Under the pieces are notes generated by a model that saw only the letters and a list, made by a program, of their open reading frames with translations, ran no database searches and was not told the origin of the DNA. A program made the translations under genes and the position numbers. Of a stretch of 6,266 nt of DNA, positions 1 to 3,533 are shown piece after piece. Where the stretch lies: positions 1 through 6,266 of the forward strand of contig CAWEHT010000494.1 of assembly GCA_963808455.1 (NCBI GenBank), in the 5' to 3' direction. Origin of the DNA: CAWEHT01 sp963808455. Its GTDB lineage: Bacteria > Chloroflexota > Anaerolineae > CG2-30-64-16. Position 1 is the stretch's first letter. Each line of letters opens with the position of its first letter.

Positions 1-708
1 AGAAGGGCGTTCTGCATCTGATCAACAACTACACCGGCGACCGTATGTCGTTCGACATGGGCCGCGAGATGGCCGAGGCCGACGGGATCGAAGTCAAGAC
101 GGTCATGATCAACGATGACGTCGCCGTCAAGGACTCCACCTATACGGTCGGGCGGCGCGGCGTGGCCGGCAACTTCTTCGTCATCAAGGCTGTGGGCGCC
201 GCCTCGGACAAGGGCTGCACGCCTGCAGGAACTGGTGGACCTGGGCAACCGTGTGGTGTCGGTGACGTGGACGATGGGCATGGCGCTGACGGGCTGCACC
301 CCGCCGGCCAAAGGTACCCCGATCTTCTCGTTGCAGGAAGACGAGATGGAGATGGGCATCGGGTTCCATGGCGAGCCGGGGCGCAAGCGCGTCAAGATGG
401 CCAAGGCCAACGAGATCGTGGACGAATTGCTCGAGGCGGTGGCCTCCGACCTGCCGTACAAGGCGGGCGATGAGGTGGCGCTGATGATTAACGGCATGGG
501 CGGCACCCCCATCTCCGAGCTGTATCTGCTGTACGGGTACGCCCATGAGCAGCTGGCGAAACGCGGCATCAAGATCAATCGCAGCTATGTGGGCGAGTAC
601 TGCACCTCGCTGGAGATGGCCGGTTTCTCGCTCACCCTGGTGAAGCTGGATCCTGAGCTGGAAGGGCTTCTGGCCGCGCCAGCTGAGGTAGCGGTGCGTA
701 TTTTCTGA
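1..708 (+). CDS. dhaK: Dihydroxyacetone kinase, DhaK (Dak1) subunit, 5'-truncated by window, one apparent frameshift
   Basis: DhaK binds dihydroxyacetone covalently for phosphorylation, by the DhaL-ADP/phosphotransfer partner in PTS-type systems or by an ATP-binding DhaL domain in others; it is cytosolic. The reading frame enters at base 3. NYTGD (24-41) carries the substrate-contacting Asp (Asp109 in E. coli DhaK), so about 96 N-terminal residues lie outside the window. DDVAV and GRRGVAG follow in the same frame. Near 210-222 homology moves to the next frame: the first frame reads to AASDKG, the second resumes at RLQELVDLG. Four bases (TGCA, 216-219) sit where three are expected. The second frame has DEMEMGIGFHGEPG, whose His (367-369) is the hemiaminal-forming histidine (His218 in E. 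coli), then NGMGGTP and GEYCTSLEMAGFSLTLVKLD, ending at TGA 706-708. Identity is secure. Whether the frame break is an error or a real lesion is open. No dhaL follows; a terminator does. Confidence 0.93.
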
Positions 709-776
709 TCGCCTGCTCTCGTCGCCTTGTCCGCCTCTCACCTCAGCGGGCAAGTGCGACGAGGGACCCGCTCTGT

Positions 777-819
777 GGCCTGCCGCCGGCCCGCGCCTTT
801 GCCCGGCGGCAGGCCTTTT
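777..819 (+). terminator. Rho-independent terminator after dhaK
   Basis: A perfect 13-bp inverted repeat, GGCCTGCCGCCGG (777-789) and CCGGCGGCAGGCC (803-815), encloses a 13-base loop and is followed directly by TTTT and then GTGT. It lies 68 bases past the dhaK stop and about 100 bases before the imuA promoter. It should therefore end dhaK transcription and insulate the SOS cassette from it. A very GC-rich stem with a short T tract is typical of high-GC genomes. Confidence 0.9.
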
Positions 820-867
820 GTGTCTCCAGGACGTTATGGATGCCCCGCGCGAGGGGCGGCCACGTAC

Positions 868-891
868 TGCCCCCTGCGGCATGCCCCCTGC
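868..891. repeat. Short direct repeat TGCCCCCTGC x2
   Basis: The 10-mer TGCCCCCTGC occurs at 868-877 and again at 882-891, with a 14-base period. It lies upstream of the imuA -35 element. No function is assigned; it may be chance in C-rich spacer DNA or a slippage product. Confidence 0.5.
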
Positions 892-922
892 CGGCAACAC
901 GACACGAATCTCCTGCCCGGGC

Positions 923-952
923 TTGACAGGCACGCCATCCTTGCGCTATCAT
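923..952 (+). promoter_or_regulatory. Sigma70-type promoter of the imuA-imuB operon
   Basis: A consensus -35, TTGACA (923-928), is followed after an 18-base spacer by TATCAT (947-952) as -10. Transcription would begin near 958-960, inside the adjacent LexA box, leaving a leader of about 95 bases before imuA. The near-consensus -35 suggests a strong promoter held down by repression. Confidence 0.8.
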
Positions 953-954
953 TA

Positions 955-966
955 GAACATTAGTTC
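955..966. promoter_or_regulatory. LexA operator (SOS box) over the imuA transcription start
   Basis: GAACATTAGTTC matches the GAAC-N4-GTTC LexA box exactly in both half sites. It begins two bases after the -10 element and covers the predicted start point, so LexA binding would block initiation. Its position immediately ahead of an imuA-imuB operon, a classic SOS target, supports the call. The flanks (TTA left, GTA right) are less symmetric than in the second box at 3456. Confidence 0.9.
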
Positions 967-1055
967 GTATATGTGCACCTGTAATCCAGACCCCGGTAAA
1001 GCGTGCCGGTAAATGTGTTAGATCACATCGATCTCGAACAGAAGACGAGGGCAAG

Positions 1056-1842
1056 ATGTCATCTCAACGCCAGCACAAATTGGATGCGGTGGTGGCCTGG
1101 CTGCAGCTGCGCTACGGGCCTCAGGCGGTTGGCCGCGTGGCGGCGCTGCCGGCAGCGCCGTCACCCATCGCGACGGCCTTCGCCGGGCTGGACACGATCC
1201 TGGGCGACGGAGGCTCTTCCCCCGCGGCAGGGCGAGGGGCTGCCCAGAGGCCGGATCAGCGAGATCATCGGTGCACCGACTTCCGGGAAGGTGACGCTGG
1301 CGGCCAAGATACTGGCCGCGGCGCACCAGGAGCCAGAAGCGCTGGTCGCCTGGCTCGATCTGGGCCGCACCTGCGATCCGGATTACCTGCACCGTTGCGG
1401 CCTGGACCTGGACCGGCTGTTGATCGTGCATCCGGCAGACGGCGTGGATGCCCTGGCGATCATGCTGCACCTGGTGGAAAGCGACACGCTGGCTGCCCTG
1501 GTCTTCGATGGGCTGATGGACCTTCGACAGGGTATGGGCGAGGCGGCATCGGAAATCGGTTCGCGGCTGGCCGGGACGCTGGAGCGGCTGGCCACGGCCG
1601 TCACACGCACCGGGACGGCCGTGATTTTCCTCACTGAGCCGCAGGCGGAGTATCGTACCCTGGCGCATCTGGCCACGCTGCGGCTGGCGGTCCGCCGTGA
1701 ACGCTGGATCATGCAAGGGCCAGACGTGCGCGGCTATGAGAGCATCGTCAAAGTGTTGAAGCATAAGCTGAGGCGGGCAGGGGCGGAGGCCCCGATCCAG
1801 ATCACTTTCGACGGGACCGTCAGAGGGGATGGGATGTTGTGA
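1056..1842 (+). CDS. imuA: ImuA, RecA-like SOS mutagenesis protein, one apparent frameshift
   Basis: ImuA is a RecA-related accessory protein of the ImuA-ImuB-DnaE2 translesion mutasome and works with ImuB. The ATG at 1056 has GAGGG (1047-1051) four bases upstream and reads MSSQRQHKLDAVV, then FAGLDTILGDGG. Homology then moves to the next frame between about 1211 and 1240. The second frame reads GLPRGRISEIIGAPTSGKV and continues to TGA 1840-1842. Dropping one C from the CCCCC run (1219-1223) joins the parts into a protein of about 260 residues, normal for the family. The Walker A-like loop is GAPTSGKVT (1270-1296, residues 72-80), with Val where Ser/Thr is usual. A Walker B-like strand ALVFD ends at residue 151 (Asp codon 1507-1509). 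The imuB start lies 31 bases downstream. The ImuA label rests on this RecA-like core plus context; generic 'RecA-like ATPase' is the fallback. Confidence 0.85.
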
Positions 1843-1864
1843 TGGGTCGTCTCGCCGCCAGCCT

Positions 1865-1870
1865 GAGGTG
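1865..1870 (+). promoter_or_regulatory. Ribosome binding site that decides the imuB start
   Basis: GAGGTG lies three bases before ATG 1874. This ATG opens the frame that gives the expected ImuB N-terminus (IACLWVPYLG). The competing ATG at 1842 overlaps the imuA stop (TGATG) in another frame but yields no recognisable N-terminus, so 1874 is preferred. Confidence 0.65.
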
Positions 1871-1873
1871 CTT

Positions 1874-3137
1874 ATGTCTGGACAACAGATCGCCTGTCTG
1901 TGGGTTCCCTACCTGGGGCGCGGGTCGCGGCCGGGCAGAGCAGGAGCTGGGGGATGGGCCTCTCATCCTGATCGACGAAGGGGGCCGGGTGCTGGCGGCC
2001 GACGCTCGGGCGGCTGCCAGGGGTGTGGTACCTGGGATGGGGGAGCGGCAGGCTGTCGTGCGTTGCCCGGAGGCCAGGTCGGCGCCGGCCGCGCGCTATC
2101 CGATCTGGGAAGCGCAAGATGCTTTGTTGGAGCAGGTGAAGAGATATGCCTGGCGCTGGCAGCCGGCGGGGCTGGGCTGCATCTACCTGGAGACGGAGGA
2201 AAGGCAGGCGAGCCCACCGCGGCGGGCGGCAGGGCCCTCCGGCTTGCTCGGCCGTTCCCCTCTGCCCACTCACCTCTTAGACTGGTGCCAGGCCCTCGCG
2301 GGCGCCGTGCGCCAGCTGGGCTGGGAGCCGGCCCTGGGGGTGACCGGCAGCAAGTTCGGGGCAGATGTGGCCGGGCAGGTCGCCGGGGTCGAACTCGGCG
2401 CTTCTGGTGGCGCCGGAGGCCCAGCGGGCTTTTCTGGCCGGACAGCCGATAGCCACCCTGCCGTTGGATGCCGAGGCGCTGCTCAACCTGCAACACCTGG
2501 GCATCCCGCTCTGGGCCAGTTTGCCCGCCTGCCGGCTGCCGCAGTGTCTGCCCGTTTTGGGCTGGCGGGGCGCACCGCGGAGCGTTGGGCATTGGGGTTG
2601 GATGACCGGCCCGTGGTGCCGCCCTGGGAAGCGCGGGAGACCTCGGCACGCATCGAGCTGGATGGCCCATCGGCCGACCGTGAGCGCTTGCTGGCCTTGC
2701 TGGGCCAACGCGCGGAGCGGCTGCTGTCCCCGCTGCAGGAAAGCCTTCAGGAGGCCGGCCGGGTGACGCTGCTGGTGACCCGCGCCGATGGGAGGACGGT
2801 GCCGGCCAGCTACACCTTCCCGCAGCCTACGGCCGCGGCGGGCGCCGTGCGCCTCGGGCTGGCGGCAGCGCTGGACCGGATCACCTGGGACGGCCAGCCG
2901 GCGGTGGAGATCGCATTGACCCTGGCCGGCATCCAGGATGCGCCCGGCCGGCAGCTGGCGCTTTTTGACCTGGCGCAGGCCGCTGCGGGGGGAAACTCGC
3001 CGCAAGGCCGGGCCCGGCTGGAGGCTGCCTTGCGCCGGCTGGCCGCGGGTTTTGGGCCGGATGCCTTCCGGTTGGCGACGCTGGTCAACCCGGATAACCC
3101 GCTGCCGGAGCGCAGGGTCAGCTGGCGGGAAGCATGA
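1874..3137 (+). CDS. imuB: ImuB, catalytically inactive Y-family polymerase homologue, several apparent frameshifts
   Basis: ImuB is the mutasome adaptor: a Y-family polymerase relative that binds the beta clamp and DnaE2 but does not polymerise. From ATG 1874 it reads MSGQQIACLWVPYLG. Adding one base near 1916-1918 and one near 1930-1932 gives YLGARVAARAEQELGDG and joins the frame of PLILIDEGGRVLAADARAAA. At 2385-2388 (GGGG) homology moves one frame on (NSALLVAPEAQRAFLAGQPI), and at 2506-2510 it moves back (ALGQFARLPAAAVSARFG). The corrected length is about 421 residues. Motif positions that hold catalytic Asp/Glu in active Y-family enzymes read CLWVPYLG and GCIYLE, so the usual acids are missing. 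QLALF (2952-2966, corrected residues 361-365) is a clamp-binding motif, placed as in mycobacterial ImuB. The C-terminus NPLPERRVSW is typical of the family. It overlaps the next gene by ATGA. Confidence 0.88.
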
Positions 3138-3394
3138 CGCGGCTGTGGCCCCGTGGGGATCCTGTCGAGGTGCTGCTAGGGGCGGGAGGCGCGCCGCAGA
3201 GTTTCAGATGGCGCGGCGGCTGGCATCAGGTGGCGTCCATCGCCAACCGTTGGCGTGTGCAGACCAACTGGTGGCAGCCTGCCGAGGAGGTGGACCGCGC
3301 TTACTTCAAGCTGACCACAGCCGACGGGCTGCTGTGCGTCCTCTATGCCGACCTGCGCGACGGCGCGTGGTACTGCGCGAGGCTCTATGACTGA
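3134..3394 (+). CDS. Small Trp-rich protein, DUF6504-like, mutasome-associated
   Basis: This 86-residue protein begins at an ATG overlapping the imuB stop (ATGA, 3134-3137), so it is probably translationally coupled to ImuB. It is rich in aromatics, with seven Trp (5, 26, 30, 40, 46, 47, 79). Segments FRWRGGWHQV (24-33), RWRVQTNWW (39-47), AYFKL (56-60), LLCVLYADL (66-74) and AWYCARLYD (78-86) suggest a compact beta-rich fold. No signal peptide or membrane segment is visible. The pattern resembles DUF6504 proteins encoded beside Y-family polymerase genes in Chloroflexota and actinobacteria; this is from memory of the family. Biochemical function is unknown. Position between imuB and dnaE2 suggests a role in the SOS mutasome or its regulation. 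Unlike imuA and imuB, its frame is clean. Confidence 0.85.
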   Translation: MTRLWPRGDPVEVLLGAGGAPQSFRWRGGWHQVASIANRWRVQTNWWQPAEEVDRAYFKLTTADGLLCVLYADLRDGAWYCARLYD

Positions 3395-3445
3395 CGGCGC
3401 CGAGGGCGGCGAGCCATATATTTCTAAGGAGGGTTTTGCTCTCAT

Positions 3446-3475
3446 TTGACTGATCGAACATGTGTTCGGTATAAT
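3446..3475 (+). promoter_or_regulatory. Sigma70-type promoter of dnaE2
   Basis: TTGACT (3446-3451) and a perfect TATAAT (3470-3475) are separated by 18 bases. Transcription should start near 3482, giving a leader of about 50 bases. This gives dnaE2 its own promoter. No convincing terminator separates it from the upstream gene, so read-through from the imuA promoter is also possible. Confidence 0.88.
3456..3467. promoter_or_regulatory. LexA operator (SOS box) within the dnaE2 promoter spacer
   Basis: GAACATGTGTTC matches GAAC-N4-GTTC perfectly, and with flanking bases CGAACATGTGTTCG (3455-3468) it is symmetric apart from the central bases. It lies wholly between -35 and -10, so LexA would exclude RNA polymerase. 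It is closer to the actinobacterial-type consensus than the imuA box, hinting at tighter repression. Confidence 0.93.
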
Positions 3476-3497
3476 CTGCTGGCCGGGAGGACAACGC

Positions 3498-3521
3498 GAC
3501 CGGATTGGAAAGGACCGGTCC
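3498..3521 (+). promoter_or_regulatory. Possible hairpin and 10-bp palindrome in the dnaE2 leader
   Basis: GACCGG (3498-3503) can pair with CCGGTC (3515-3520) around an 11-base loop. The right side is also part of a perfect palindrome GGACCGGTCC (3512-3521). Both end right at the dnaE2 Shine-Dalgarno sequence GAGGG (3522-3526). The hairpin could influence ribosome access, but the stem is only 6 bp and could be chance. Confidence 0.3.
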
Positions 3522-3533
3522 GAGGGTGCCAGC

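Larger units (their letters stand above)
709..1055. other. Intergenic region between dhaK and imuA
   Basis: This 347-base gap has no convincing gene. It holds the dhaK terminator (777-819), a GC-rich spacer with a short direct repeat (868-891), the imuA promoter (923-952), a LexA box (955-966) and a 5' leader of roughly 95 bases before the imuA ribosome binding site. Open frames crossing it, including one that opens at GTG 1003, are GC-rich shadows. The GTG 1003 frame only becomes meaningful after about 1222, where it carries the body of imuA. Confidence 0.8.

Noticed and set aside
1036..1047. GAACAGAAGACG as a second LexA box before imuA
   Set aside because: Only the left half matches; the right half is GACG, not GTTC.
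3381..3414. Terminator between the small gene and dnaE2
   Set aside because: Only 4-5 bp stems can be drawn and no T tract follows, so it is not supported.
3427..3450. AGGAGGG at 3427-3433 as the ribosome binding site of an extra small gene
   Set aside because: No ATG or GTG follows at useful spacing. A TTG-started frame runs out of frame into dnaE2 with no recognisable product, and the stretch is better explained by the dnaE2 promoter.
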